Assembly: GCA_016722025.1 (NCBI GenBank)
Contig: JADKGZ010000015.1
Coordinates: 1 to 64,000, forward strand
From: Acidimicrobiaceae bacterium
Lineage (GTDB): Bacteria > Actinomycetota > Acidimicrobiia > Acidimicrobiales > Ilumatobacteraceae
Length of the DNA stretch: 64,000 nucleotides
Direction: 5' to 3'
Shown piece after piece: positions 35,798 through 43,837 of this stretch. Made by a program: the position numbers and the translations under genes. Below the pieces are notes generated by a model. The model did no database searches. It had not been told where the DNA came from and saw only the letters and a list, made by a program, of their open reading frames with translations. Numbering within the stretch: position 1 is the stretch's first letter; each line of letters opens with the position of its first letter.

Positions 35798-36887
35798 TGG
35801 CCATGTCGCGCGCGGTGAGCATCGTGTCGCAATCCAACGGCACCGTCTTCTGCCGGGAAGTCACCTCGCTCAGCGGCACGTACTTCACGGTGGGCGAGTG
35901 CAACGCGACCATGATGCCGTCGACACCTTCGTCGAGCGCTCGCACCGCGGCGGCGCCGAAGCGCAAGCCGAGCAACCGATCGACCGCGGTGGGCGTGCCA
36001 CCACGCAACAGGTGGCCCAGCACGACCGTGCGCGCCTCCTTGCCGGTGAGCAGCTCCAGCTCGGTGGCCACCTTCTCGCCGACACCACCCAGCCGCTCGG
36101 CCTGCCCCACCGCTTTGCCCAGCACCGACACACTGCCGCCGACACGGCGAGCACCCTCGGCCACCACCACGATGGAGAACTTCGACCCGCGCTGCTCGCG
36201 CTGGCGAATCGTTGCCGCCACCGGTTCGAGCTCGTACGGGATCTCCGGGATCAGGATGGCGTGGGCCCCGCTGGCCACACCGGCGTTGAGCGCGATCCAC
36301 CCGGCATAGCGACCCATCACCTCCACGACGATCACGCGGCCGTGCGAGGTGGCCGTGGCGAACAAGCGATCGATGCACTCGGTGGCGAAGCTGACTGCTG
36401 TGTCGAAACCGAAGGTCGCATCGGTGTGCTCGAGATCGTTGTCGATCGTCTTCGGCACACCGATCACGCGCAGCCCGGCCTCCGACAGGTGGTTGCCGAT
36501 GGTGAGCGAACCGTCACCACCGATGGTGATGAGCGCGTCGATGCCCTGCTGCTCGAACAGCGCCAACAGCTCCGGGGTGCGATCCACCTCCACCCAACTG
36601 CCATCGGGTTGCTGCACGGGGTACGCGGTGGGGTTGCCGCGGTTGGTGGTGCCGATGATGGTGCCGCCCTGGTGGACGATGCCGCGCACACGCTCACGGG
36701 TGAGCTGGATGAGCCCGCCCTCGGGATACAGCTCGGGCAGGAACAAGCCATTGAAGCCGTCGCGGATGCCGACGACATCCCACCCACGATTGATGGCCGC
36801 CAGGGTCGCCGATCGGATCACGGCATTGAGGCCCGGCGCATCGCCGCCACCGGTGGACAGGGCAATGCGGCGAATGGGCTGTTTCAT
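35769..36887 (-). CDS. pfkA: 6-phosphofructokinase (group III)
   Basis: 372 residues. ATP/PPi loop GGGDAPGLNAVIR (about 13-25), RGGT-like substrate loop GTIIGTTNRGNP, GGDGSLTIG (about 122-130), PKTIDNDL (about 145-152) with the proton-acceptor Asp and MGRYAGWIAL. Gly after the first Asp with Lys in PKTIDND is the combination seen in ATP-using actinobacterial members; the PPi-dependent ones have Asp there. So ATP use is the better guess. TACTGT lies 7 nt before the ATG. It converges with the preceding gene. Confidence 0.92.
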   Translation of the reverse strand: MKQPIRRIALSTGGGDAPGLNAVIRSATLAAINRGWDVVGIRDGFNGLFLPELYPEGGLIQLTRERVRGIVHQGGTIIGTTNRGNPTAYPVQQPDGSWVEVDRTPELLALFEQQGIDALITIGGDGSLTIGNHLSEAGLRVIGVPKTIDNDLEHTDATFGFDTAVSFATECIDRLFATATSHGRVIVVEVMGRYAGWIALNAGVASGAHAILIPEIPYELEPVAATIRQREQRGSKFSIVVVAEGARRVGGSVSVLGKAVGQAERLGGVGEKVATELELLTGKEARTVVLGHLLRGGTPTAVDRLLGLRFGAAAVRALDEGVDGIMVALHSPTVKYVPLSEVTSRQKTVPLDCDTMLTARDMAINFGDAMPT

Positions 36888-36894
36888 GTACCCG

Positions 36895-36900
36895 ACAGTA
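36895..36900 (-). promoter_or_regulatory. -10 box TACTGT of a leaderless promoter
   Basis: Seven nt before the ATG of pfkA at 36887. Confidence 0.5.
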
Positions 36901-36929
36901 GCCAGCCGGTACCACGGCGGCCCCAGTAC

Positions 36930-37292
36930 CTACGCAGTGATGGCGGTCGGGCCGTTGATCAGGCAGAACTCGTTGCCTTCGGGATCGGCCATCACCTGAA
37001 AGCCGCCCATCTCGTCGTAGACCACTTCGCCGACCCTGCTGGCACCGATGGCGATGGCGGCCTCGGCGGCCTCCTCGAGATCGCCGACATCGATGTCGAG
37101 ATGCACACGGTTCTTCACGATCTTGGCCTCCGGCACCAACTGGAACGACACGGTGATGCCCGTGGGAGGTTCCAGCGCCACCCACTCGTGGCTCTGTCGC
37201 ACGACGTAGCCACCCAGCACTCGCTGCCAGAACTCGGCGAGGTGCAATGGGTCGTGACAGTCGATGACCACTTCGTCGAGGCGACCGATCAC
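36930..37292 (-). CDS. VOC-family (glyoxalase-like) protein
   Basis: 120 residues with two beta-alpha-beta-beta-beta units: MIGRLDEVVIDCHDP, LAEFWQRVLGGYVV, and RVHLDIDVGDLEEA, ending in VMADPEGNEFCLI. Ligands at His13, Glu55-type positions and Glu of DPEGNEF could hold a metal. Such proteins include glyoxalases, dioxygenases and antibiotic-binding proteins; function not assigned. The ATG overlaps the TGA of the gene upstream by 4 bp (ATGA), so both are one unit. Confidence 0.8.
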   Translation of the reverse strand: MIGRLDEVVIDCHDPLHLAEFWQRVLGGYVVRQSHEWVALEPPTGITVSFQLVPEAKIVKNRVHLDIDVGDLEEAAEAAIAIGASRVGEVVYDEMGGFQVMADPEGNEFCLINGPTAITA

Positions 37293-37981
37293 ACGCTGCC
37301 GCCCGACGCATCGCCCACCGCATCACCCAACGCATCACCGAACGCATCACCAAACGGCAGCTCACCCAACGAGGCGGTGGCGCGACCGAAGATGAAGAAG
37401 GTGTCGAGGTACGGGCCCGGGTCGGCCGACCATGCGTACGCCGACACCTCGGCAGGCGTTCGTCGGCCGAGACGACCGCGGAACCACTCGAAGTCGCTCG
37501 CCGACAGCTCGACGGCGGCGAGCCCGGCCTCGGCGCACTGACCGGCGAAGCTCTCGCGCATCGCGCCGCCGGCCCACTCCAGGAAGTCGCTCGGTATCGC
37601 CACCGGCTGCCCCAGTGCATGACGCAGATCGGCCTCGTGCGTGTGGATATCCATCACCGCTGCCGACGCGCTGGCACCGTCGGGGGTGGACAGGAAGCCT
37701 TCGATCATCGGGCCGGTCTGCTGCCACTCGGCCAGCATCTCGGGCACGGATCGGCCGGCGCCGCGCAACACCTGCGCTGCGGTCCACTGGTCGCCCGGCG
37801 CGCCGTCCATGTTGCCGCTGGACGCATCGACGGCGATGCCCGAGAGGTGAGCGACGACGTCGTGCACCGTCCACTCCGGAGTCGCCGGCACGATCAGGTC
37901 GGGGTCGACGCCGTCGGCGACGCAGAGCGCAGAGATTCGGCCACGCGCCGAACGGTACAGAGCACCCAGATCAACTGTCAT
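37289..37981 (-). CDS. Mycothiol-dependent maleylpyruvate-isomerase-fold (DinB-like) protein 1
   Basis: 230 residues. The N-terminal helix bundle has TPEWTVHDVVAHLSGIAVDA (about 33-52), a DIHTHEADLRHALG stretch (about 110-123) whose His/Asp/His match the metal site of MDMPI/DinB proteins, and an MDMPI C-terminal region. The last 20 residues (GDAFGDALGDAVGDASGGSV) are encoded by a 12-bp repeat. TACGCT lies 6 nt before the ATG. Function beyond mycothiol-linked chemistry is unknown. Confidence 0.78.
   Translation of the reverse strand: MTVDLGALYRSARGRISALCVADGVDPDLIVPATPEWTVHDVVAHLSGIAVDASSGNMDGAPGDQWTAAQVLRGAGRSVPEMLAEWQQTGPMIEGFLSTPDGASASAAVMDIHTHEADLRHALGQPVAIPSDFLEWAGGAMRESFAGQCAEAGLAAVELSASDFEWFRGRLGRRTPAEVSAYAWSADPGPYLDTFFIFGRATASLGELPFGDAFGDALGDAVGDASGGSV
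37307..37354. repeat. 12-bp tandem repeat, 4 copies
   Basis: Unit CGCATCACCCAA with single changes occurs four times and encodes, on the minus strand, the GDA(F/L/V)-type tail of the MPI-fold protein. In frame. Confidence 0.85.
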
Positions 37982-37987
37982 GGGCGC

Positions 37988-37993
37988 AGCGTA
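37988..37993 (-). promoter_or_regulatory. -10 box TACGCT of a leaderless promoter
   Basis: Six nt before the ATG at 37981. Divergent to the next promoter; 36 bp separate the two start codons. Confidence 0.5.
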
Positions 37994-38004
37994 GAGCCAC
38001 GGCG

Positions 38005-38010
38005 TAGTCT
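38005..38010 (+). promoter_or_regulatory. -10 box TAGTCT of a leaderless promoter
   Basis: Seven nt before the ATG at 38018. Confidence 0.5.
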
Positions 38011-38017
38011 TGGCCAG

Positions 38018-39208
38018 ATGCCGGAAACATCCGACCCAGCCGAGGCAAGTGTGCATCCGGCAACACTTGCCATCACCGCCGGCCGCGCCCACAGCGGCAG
38101 CTCGCTGGCGCCGGCGTTGTGGGCCAGCAGCGTGTGGCAATCCGCCGACATGCGCGACGCCCGCCGGCGCGCCACCGGCGTTCGTTCGGGCGAGTTCTAC
38201 GGCCGCTACGCCAACCCCACGGTGGCGTCGTTCGAAGAGGCCGTCTCCGTGCTCGAGGGCGCCGAAGCATCGTTGGCCTTCGCCAGCGGCATGGGCGCCA
38301 TCAGCACCATCGTGCTTGCGCTGTGCGGGCAGGGCAGCCACATCGTCGCTCAGCGCCAGCTGTACTCCGCGACGCTCGCGTTCCTGCAGGGCCCGTGCGC
38401 CCGCTTCGGCATCGAGGTCACGTTCGTCGACGGTACCGCGCCCGGGGCCTTCGCGGCCGCCGTGCAACCCGGCCGCACCATGCTGGCCATCGCCGAGACG
38501 CCGTCGAACCCGCTGCTGGAGCTGGTCGACCTCGACGAGCTCGGTGCGCTGCGCGGCCCCATCACGCTGGTCGACTCCACGTTCGCCACGCCGCTCGGGC
38601 AGCAGCCGCTGGCCCACGGCGTGCACCTCTCACTGCACTCGGCCACCAAGGGCATCGCCGGCCACAACGACGCCACGCTCGGCGTGGTCAGCGGCGAGCG
38701 CGACCTGCTCGACGAGATCTGGGGCTATCACGTGCTGCACGGCGCCACGCCGTCGCCGTTCGACGCCCTCAACGCGCTGCGCGGCATCCGTACGCTCGCG
38801 GTGCGCACCAACCACCAGGCAGCCAGCGCGCTGCATCTCGCTCATTCGTTGCAGGGGCACCCCGCTGTGACCGCCGTGCACTACCCGGGGTTGGCCACGC
38901 ACCCGCAGCACCACCTGGCCATCCGTCAGATGCGCCACTTCGGCACCGTGTTCGCCATCGAGCTCGCCGGCGGCGCCGCTGCAGCCGAGCGGCTGCTGGG
39001 GCGCGTCGGCTTGCTGCGCGTCGCCACATCGTTGGGTGGCCCGGAGACACTGGTGTGCCACCCACGCACCACCACGCACGCCAGCCTCACCGACGAGGAA
39101 GCCGCCGAGCAGGGCGTCAGCGGCGGGCTGCTGCGCATCTCCGTGGGTCTGGAAGACACCACCGACCTGCTGGCCGACCTGCTGCGCGCGCTGTCCGCCG
39201 CCGACTGA
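38018..39208 (+). CDS. Trans-sulfuration PLP enzyme (cystathionine lyase/synthase type) 2
   Basis: 396 residues. YGRYANPTVASFEEAVSVLE, SLAFASGMGAISTI, ETPSNPLLELVDL, VDSTFATPLGQQPL and the Schiff-base Lys in LHSATKGIAGHND (about 211-223), then SLGGPETLVCHPRTTTH. It is fuller and closer to canonical cystathionine gamma-lyase/synthase than the shorter PLP enzyme at 12.7 kb. Both may act in sulfur amino-acid flow. It ends 11 bp before an alpha/beta hydrolase. Confidence 0.9.
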   Translation: MPETSDPAEASVHPATLAITAGRAHSGSSLAPALWASSVWQSADMRDARRRATGVRSGEFYGRYANPTVASFEEAVSVLEGAEASLAFASGMGAISTIVLALCGQGSHIVAQRQLYSATLAFLQGPCARFGIEVTFVDGTAPGAFAAAVQPGRTMLAIAETPSNPLLELVDLDELGALRGPITLVDSTFATPLGQQPLAHGVHLSLHSATKGIAGHNDATLGVVSGERDLLDEIWGYHVLHGATPSPFDALNALRGIRTLAVRTNHQAASALHLAHSLQGHPAVTAVHYPGLATHPQHHLAIRQMRHFGTVFAIELAGGAAAAERLLGRVGLLRVATSLGGPETLVCHPRTTTHASLTDEEAAEQGVSGGLLRISVGLEDTTDLLADLLRALSAAD

Positions 39209-39219
39209 GGCCGAGCAGC

Positions 39220-39870
39220 ATGGCGCGCATCCTGTTGCTGCACGGCCTGGGCGGCACCGGCGCGACGATGCAGCCGTTGGCCGACGGGCTCACCGCGGCC
39301 GGTCACCTCACGCACGCACCAACGCTGCCCGGGCACGGCTCGCAACCGGAGCAATTGCGCGACGTCGGGTGGGTCGACTGGCTGACCGCGGCCGAAGCAT
39401 GGCCTGCCGACGTGATCGTCGGGCAGTCGATGGGGGGCTCGCTCGCGTTGGCGCTGGCTGCTCGCGGCACGTGCCGCGCTGTCGTCGCGATCAACCCGCC
39501 GGCGCCAGACCCCGACGCGGTCGACGGCTTGCAGTGGCGCCGGTCGCGCGGCCACGAGTGGGTCGACGGCCCACCGCTGGCCGACGGCGAGGAGGGCTAC
39601 ACGCGCCTGCCCATCGATGCGCTGCTGCAGATGGCGCAGGGTTGTTTGCTCACGGTCAGTACCGCCGTCACGGTGCCGCTGCTGCTCGTCACCAGCGCCC
39701 TCGACGAGGTCGTCGACCCGTTCTCCGCCGATGCAGTCGCAGCCGGCGTCACCGGCCCGGTCACTCGGCTGCGCCTGGAGCGCAGCGGCCACGTCGCCAC
39801 GCTCGGCCCCGAGCGCCACTTGCTGGTCGCCGCCATCGTTCGATTCGTCGCGACGCCGGCCACCCCCTGA
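39220..39870 (+). CDS. Alpha/beta hydrolase
   Basis: 216 residues. LLLHGLGGTGATM (oxyanion), nucleophile elbow VGQSMGGSLAL (about 68-78), Asp in SALDEVVDP and His in ERSGHVATLG complete the triad. Carboxylesterase-like small size. It follows the PLP enzyme by 11 bp and may be in one unit with it. Substrate unknown. Confidence 0.82.
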   Translation: MARILLLHGLGGTGATMQPLADGLTAAGHLTHAPTLPGHGSQPEQLRDVGWVDWLTAAEAWPADVIVGQSMGGSLALALAARGTCRAVVAINPPAPDPDAVDGLQWRRSRGHEWVDGPPLADGEEGYTRLPIDALLQMAQGCLLTVSTAVTVPLLLVTSALDEVVDPFSADAVAAGVTGPVTRLRLERSGHVATLGPERHLLVAAIVRFVATPATP

Positions 39871-39922
39871 CAATGAACTTGGGGTGGGGCGCCGGTCCCA
39901 TCGGCAGGCCCACCCCCAGGAT

Positions 39923-39928
39923 TACTGT
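39923..39928 (+). promoter_or_regulatory. -10 box TACTGT of a leaderless promoter
   Basis: Seven nt before the ATG at 39936; supports that start over longer options. Confidence 0.5.
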
Positions 39929-39935
39929 GTCGCGC

Positions 39936-42413
39936 ATGCGCAACCGTTCACGGGCGGGTCTTGCCGCCCTCCTGCTCGTCGCCTCCTGCAGTGATGACGG
40001 CTCGTCGTCGTCGAGCGTCCCCGCCGACACGAAGCCCACCACCACCGCAGCGGCAACCACCACCACCGAAGCGGTGCCCGGCTACTCCGCCGAGATCACC
40101 CGCACCGAGTACGGCATCCCCCACATCGTCGCCGATGACTGGGGCAGCCTCGGGTTCGGCCAGGGCTACGCCTATTCGCAGGACCGTGCCTGCACGCTGC
40201 TCGACCAGATCATCAAGGTGCGCGGCGAGCGCGCGGCGTGGTTCGGCCCCGGCGAGGGCGACGCCAACATCAACTCCGACTTCGCCTATCGCCACCTCGG
40301 CCTGTGGGCCGACGCCGACCAGCGCTTCGGCGACCAATCCGAGCGGGTGGACGAGATGGTCAGCGGCTACGTCGCCGGCTTCAACGCCGCGCTGGCTGCC
40401 GAAGGCGCTCACGGGTGGTGCGCGGGGGAAGCCTGGGTGCAGTCGATCACCACCACCGATCTGTACGCCAACCTCAATGACATCACCCTCTTCGCCAGCG
40501 CCGGCAACCTGATCGACCCCATCGCCACGGCCCAGCCGCCGCAGCCGTCGCCCAGCGACACGTCACCCGACACGACGCCCGACACGACACCCGACACGAC
40601 ACCCGACACGGCGCCGGGCGACACGACCACCAGCTTGGGCAGCAACGGGTGGGCCATCGGCGCGGCGGGCAGCGAAGGCGGCGGCGGCATGCTGATCGCC
40701 AACCCGCACTTCCCGTGGGAGGGTGAGAAGCGGCTGTGGGAGAGCCAGCTCACGCTCACCACCGGCGAGTTGAACGTCTACGGCGTGGGCCTCACCGGCG
40801 TGCCCGGTGTGCTCATCGGTTTCAACGAGCACGTCGCCTGGACCCACACCGTGTCGGCGGGCTATCGCATGACCCTCTACGAGCTGGCGCTCACGCCCGG
40901 TGACCCCACCAGCTACCAGTACGGCACCGACACCAAGGCGATGACCGCCACCGACATCGAGATCGAGGTGCTGCAGGCCGACGGCACCACGCAGACGCAG
41001 AGCCGCACGATGTACGACAGCCACTACGGGCCGATGCTCAACCTGCCGTTCGGGTGGACCGACACCAACGCCTACACGATGCGCGACGCCAACATCGACA
41101 ACACCGACATCCTCGATCAGTTCTTCGGGATGGACACCGCCACCGGCATGGACGAGTTCATCGACGCCCATCGCACCGCCAACGGCATCCCGTGGGTGAA
41201 CACCATCGCCACCTCGGCCGACGGTCGCGCGTGGTACGCCGACACCGCCGCCACGCCCAACCTGTCGCCGGAGGCGATCACCGGCTGGCAGACCGCGGTG
41301 TTCGCCGGCGGCCTGGCCAAGACGGTGCTCGACAACGGCGCCATCCTGCTCAACGGCAGCGATCCGATCAACGAGTGGGTCGACGACCCGGCAGCTACCC
41401 GCCCGGGCATCTTGCCGTTCGAGCAGCAACCACAGCTCGAGCGCGACGACTACGTGTTCAACGCCAACGACTCGCACTGGTTGGCCAACCCGGCGCAGTT
41501 GCTCACCGGCTACTCGCCGCTCACCGGCGCCGAAGGCGTGCCGCAATCCAGCCGCACCCGTGAGAACGCGATCCTGCTGGCCGACCCCACGCTACGCGGC
41601 GACGACGGCATGTTCAGCTTCGAGGAGCTGCAGGCCGCGTGGTTCTCCAATCGTGCGCTGCATGCCGATCTCCTGCGCGACCAGGTGGTGAAGGCCTGCG
41701 ACGATCAGCAGGTGGTGCTGGTCGAGGGCCTGCCCTTCGATATCACCCCGGCCTGCGACGTGCTGCGCAACTGGGATGGCCGGCTGAACAACGACTCGCG
41801 GGGCGCCGTGCTGTGGCGCGAGTTCCTCATCGGCTTCTCCGGCGACGACCGCAGCAACGCCGGCGACCTCTACTCGGTGCCGTTCAATGCCTCCGACCCG
41901 GTGGGCACCCCCAACACGATCGCCGAGAAGACGGTCACCATCAGCAACAACCTGGCAGCGGCAATGATGGCCCTGCAATCGCAGGGATGGGCGCTCGACA
42001 TCGCCCTCGGCGACGTGCAGTACGACGGGCGGGCGATCGACGAGCGCATCTCGATCCCCGGCGGCACCAACCTGGAGGGAGCCATCTCCATCGTCGATTG
42101 CTGCAGCGGCAGCAACACGTTCGCCCCCAGGGGCGACCCCGGCGACAACGTCGACGGCCGCTACTTCACCAGCAACGGCTACCCGGTGACGTTCGGCAAC
42201 AGCTTCGTGATGACCTTGGAGTTCACCGCCGACGGGCCGCACGCGGAGGCCATCCTCACCTACGGCCAACCCGACGACCCCGCCGATCCGAACTTCACCG
42301 CGCAGACGAAGGTGTATTCGGGAAAGAGCCTGCGGCCGGTGCTGTTCCTGGCGGCTGATGTGCAAGCCGGCGCCGTCGGCGACACGGTCACCGTCACCGG
42401 CGAGCGGACCTGA
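39936..42413 (+). CDS. Penicillin-acylase-family (Ntn hydrolase) exported protein, AHL-acylase-like
   Basis: 825 residues. Signal with LLLVASC lipobox (about 20), a Thr-rich linker, an alpha chain starting at EITRTEYGIPHIVA, a spacer, and a beta chain that begins at the autocatalytic Ser of LGSNGWAIG (about residue 231). The spacer just before this Ser is made of DTTP repeats (12-bp DNA repeat). Chain length and GFGQGYAYSQDRACTL, GYRMTLYELAL, and GSDPINEW-like segments match acyl-homoserine-lactone and penicillin acylases. Cleaves amide-linked acyl groups outside the cell; target unknown. Confidence 0.85.
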   Translation: MRNRSRAGLAALLLVASCSDDGSSSSSVPADTKPTTTAAATTTTEAVPGYSAEITRTEYGIPHIVADDWGSLGFGQGYAYSQDRACTLLDQIIKVRGERAAWFGPGEGDANINSDFAYRHLGLWADADQRFGDQSERVDEMVSGYVAGFNAALAAEGAHGWCAGEAWVQSITTTDLYANLNDITLFASAGNLIDPIATAQPPQPSPSDTSPDTTPDTTPDTTPDTAPGDTTTSLGSNGWAIGAAGSEGGGGMLIANPHFPWEGEKRLWESQLTLTTGELNVYGVGLTGVPGVLIGFNEHVAWTHTVSAGYRMTLYELALTPGDPTSYQYGTDTKAMTATDIEIEVLQADGTTQTQSRTMYDSHYGPMLNLPFGWTDTNAYTMRDANIDNTDILDQFFGMDTATGMDEFIDAHRTANGIPWVNTIATSADGRAWYADTAATPNLSPEAITGWQTAVFAGGLAKTVLDNGAILLNGSDPINEWVDDPAATRPGILPFEQQPQLERDDYVFNANDSHWLANPAQLLTGYSPLTGAEGVPQSSRTRENAILLADPTLRGDDGMFSFEELQAAWFSNRALHADLLRDQVVKACDDQQVVLVEGLPFDITPACDVLRNWDGRLNNDSRGAVLWREFLIGFSGDDRSNAGDLYSVPFNASDPVGTPNTIAEKTVTISNNLAAAMMALQSQGWALDIALGDVQYDGRAIDERISIPGGTNLEGAISIVDCCSGSNTFAPRGDPGDNVDGRYFTSNGYPVTFGNSFVMTLEFTADGPHAEAILTYGQPDDPADPNFTAQTKVYSGKSLRPVLFLAADVQAGAVGDTVTVTGERT
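40558..40617. repeat. 12-bp tandem repeat, 5 copies, in the acylase spacer
   Basis: Unit GACACGACACCC and close variants, encoding (D/S)T(T/A)P. It ends 13 codons or so before the Ntn serine and falls in the peptide that these enzymes excise. Confidence 0.8.
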
Positions 42414-42429
42414 TCCAGGCTGGCGCCGG

Positions 42430-42484
42430 CAGCCCAACGACAGCCCAACGACAGCCCAACGACAGCCGAACGTCAGCCGAAGGT
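42430..42484. repeat. 11-bp tandem repeat, 5 copies (3 perfect)
   Basis: Unit CAGCCCAACGA between the end of the acylase gene and the end of the convergent lipoprotein gene; the last two copies overlap the lipoprotein stop region (42473). Confidence 0.8.
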
Positions 42485-43078
42485 CGTCGAGCGGTAGTCC
42501 TTGGCTGCGCCCTTCACCGCGACCACCCAGAACGTGTGTGGCCCGGGACAGTTGAAGTTCAACTCGACGGAGCCATCCAGCGGGAGGTCGCTGTAGTACG
42601 GGCCGTCACGGTTGTCGATGGCCACATAGACGCTGTCGGCGCCGGCGGCCTTCCATGTGATCGTCACCACCGGCGGGTTGGTGGGCGGCGGCACGAACGA
42701 CGCATCGGGTGCGGGCGGCGTACCACACGAGGCCGGCGAGCTCATCGAGAAGCTGCTGATCTTGGGGCCTACCGGCGCCGTGGTGGGGGGCACGGTGGGC
42801 TTGACCGTGGGCGCTGTCGTTGGTTTGGTCGTTGGCTTGGTCGTGGCCGGGCTGGTCACCGGAGTCGTGGCAGCCACGACCGTGGTGCCGGTTGCACCGG
42901 TGGTGGCCGTGCCCGGCACCGAACTGGACGTGGTGACCACCTCGACCGGTGTCGACGACGTGGGCGACGACGACACGTCGGAGCCAGTGGAGGAGGTGGT
43001 GGAGCTGCACGACCCCAGCGCAACGAGTGACGCGACGAGCGATGCGACGGCAATCGGGCGCAGACGGTGGTTCGGCAT
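42473..43078 (-). CDS. Lipoprotein with Thr/Pro-rich stalk
   Basis: 201 residues. Lipobox LVALGSC (about 18-24), a Thr/Val/Pro-rich stalk (about 30-110, TTKPTTKPTTAPTVKPT), and a C-terminal beta domain (about 115-201) with VTITWKAAGADSVYVAIDN and two Cys (ASCGTP and FNCPG). Likely a cell-surface protein held off the membrane. TAGGCT is 7 nt before the ATG. Function unknown. Confidence 0.75.
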   Translation of the reverse strand: MPNHRLRPIAVASLVASLVALGSCSSTTSSTGSDVSSSPTSSTPVEVVTTSSSVPGTATTGATGTTVVAATTPVTSPATTKPTTKPTTAPTVKPTVPPTTAPVGPKISSFSMSSPASCGTPPAPDASFVPPPTNPPVVTITWKAAGADSVYVAIDNRDGPYYSDLPLDGSVELNFNCPGPHTFWVVAVKGAAKDYRSTTFG

Positions 43079-43085
43079 GGCGACG

Positions 43086-43091
43086 AGCCTA
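43086..43091 (-). promoter_or_regulatory. -10 box TAGGCT of a leaderless promoter
   Basis: Seven nt before the ATG of the lipoprotein gene at 43078. Confidence 0.5.
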
Positions 43092-43166
43092 TGCCGGGCG
43101 CGCCGACGCAGTTGTCCGCTGGCCGACAGCTGCCACCCGCCGCTCGGCAGCGCCGCCGAGCGCGGA

Positions 43167-43799
43167 TCAGTGGTAGTAGGGGTTCTCGCCGGAGGTGTGA
43201 TCGGTGAGGTCGCGCACACGCTCGATGGCCGGGATGTGCTCGACGATCATGGTCTGCACGCCTTCCAGCATCGTCATGCGGCTCATCGAGCAGCCGTGGC
43301 AGCCACCACCCATGGTGAGGTAGGCGGTGCCCTCGTTGTCGTGGCCCACGTAGGTGACGAACCCGCCGTGCGCGGCGAGCGCCGGGTTCACCTCGGCGGT
43401 GACGATGGCCTCCACTTCGGCGCTGAGCGCATCGTCGCGCACCAGGCCTTCCACCACCGGCGCCTGCGGCTTGTTGGGGTTGCGGATGATGAGGCCGGCG
43501 CCAGCGGAGTGGTCGAGCGTGCCACCTTCCAGCAACTCGCGACTGGTGGAGGGGATGATGACCTTCAAGGTGACACCCTCGGCGGTGTGCGTACGAACCT
43601 CGTCGGTGAACGCGGCCTTGGTGACGACATCGAAGCTGAGGTCGTACTTGAAGTCTTCGCCCGGCTTGCTGATGATCTCCAGCCGCAGACCCAGGCGCTC
43701 GGCATCGGGCTCGGTGTCGCGCAGCGCGGCCAGCTCGACCAGAGCCGTGGGAGTGATGGTGATGATCGAGGAGGTGGCTTCAGCGGCGAGGGGACTCAC
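43167..43799 (-). CDS. NfuA-like iron-sulfur cluster carrier
   Basis: 210 residues with two domains. The N-terminal A-type (IscA-like) fold (about 10-115) lacks the three Cys, as in E. coli NfuA. The C-terminal NifU domain has the CxxC in MGGGCHGCSMSRMTM (about 168-182) that binds a [4Fe-4S] cluster. It delivers clusters to client enzymes such as MoaA, which is in this window. Start GTG follows TAGCCT by 8 nt. Confidence 0.88.
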   Translation of the reverse strand: MSPLAAEATSSIITITPTALVELAALRDTEPDAERLGLRLEIISKPGEDFKYDLSFDVVTKAAFTDEVRTHTAEGVTLKVIIPSTSRELLEGGTLDHSAGAGLIIRNPNKPQAPVVEGLVRDDALSAEVEAIVTAEVNPALAAHGGFVTYVGHDNEGTAYLTMGGGCHGCSMSRMTMLEGVQTMIVEHIPAIERVRDLTDHTSGENPYYH

Positions 43800-43807
43800 A
43801 GCTGTGA

Positions 43808-43813
43808 AGGCTA
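43808..43813 (-). promoter_or_regulatory. -10 box TAGCCT of a leaderless promoter
   Basis: Eight nt before the GTG at 43799. Confidence 0.5.
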
Positions 43814-43837
43814 CCGGTCGTTGGCGGCCGGGGAAGC

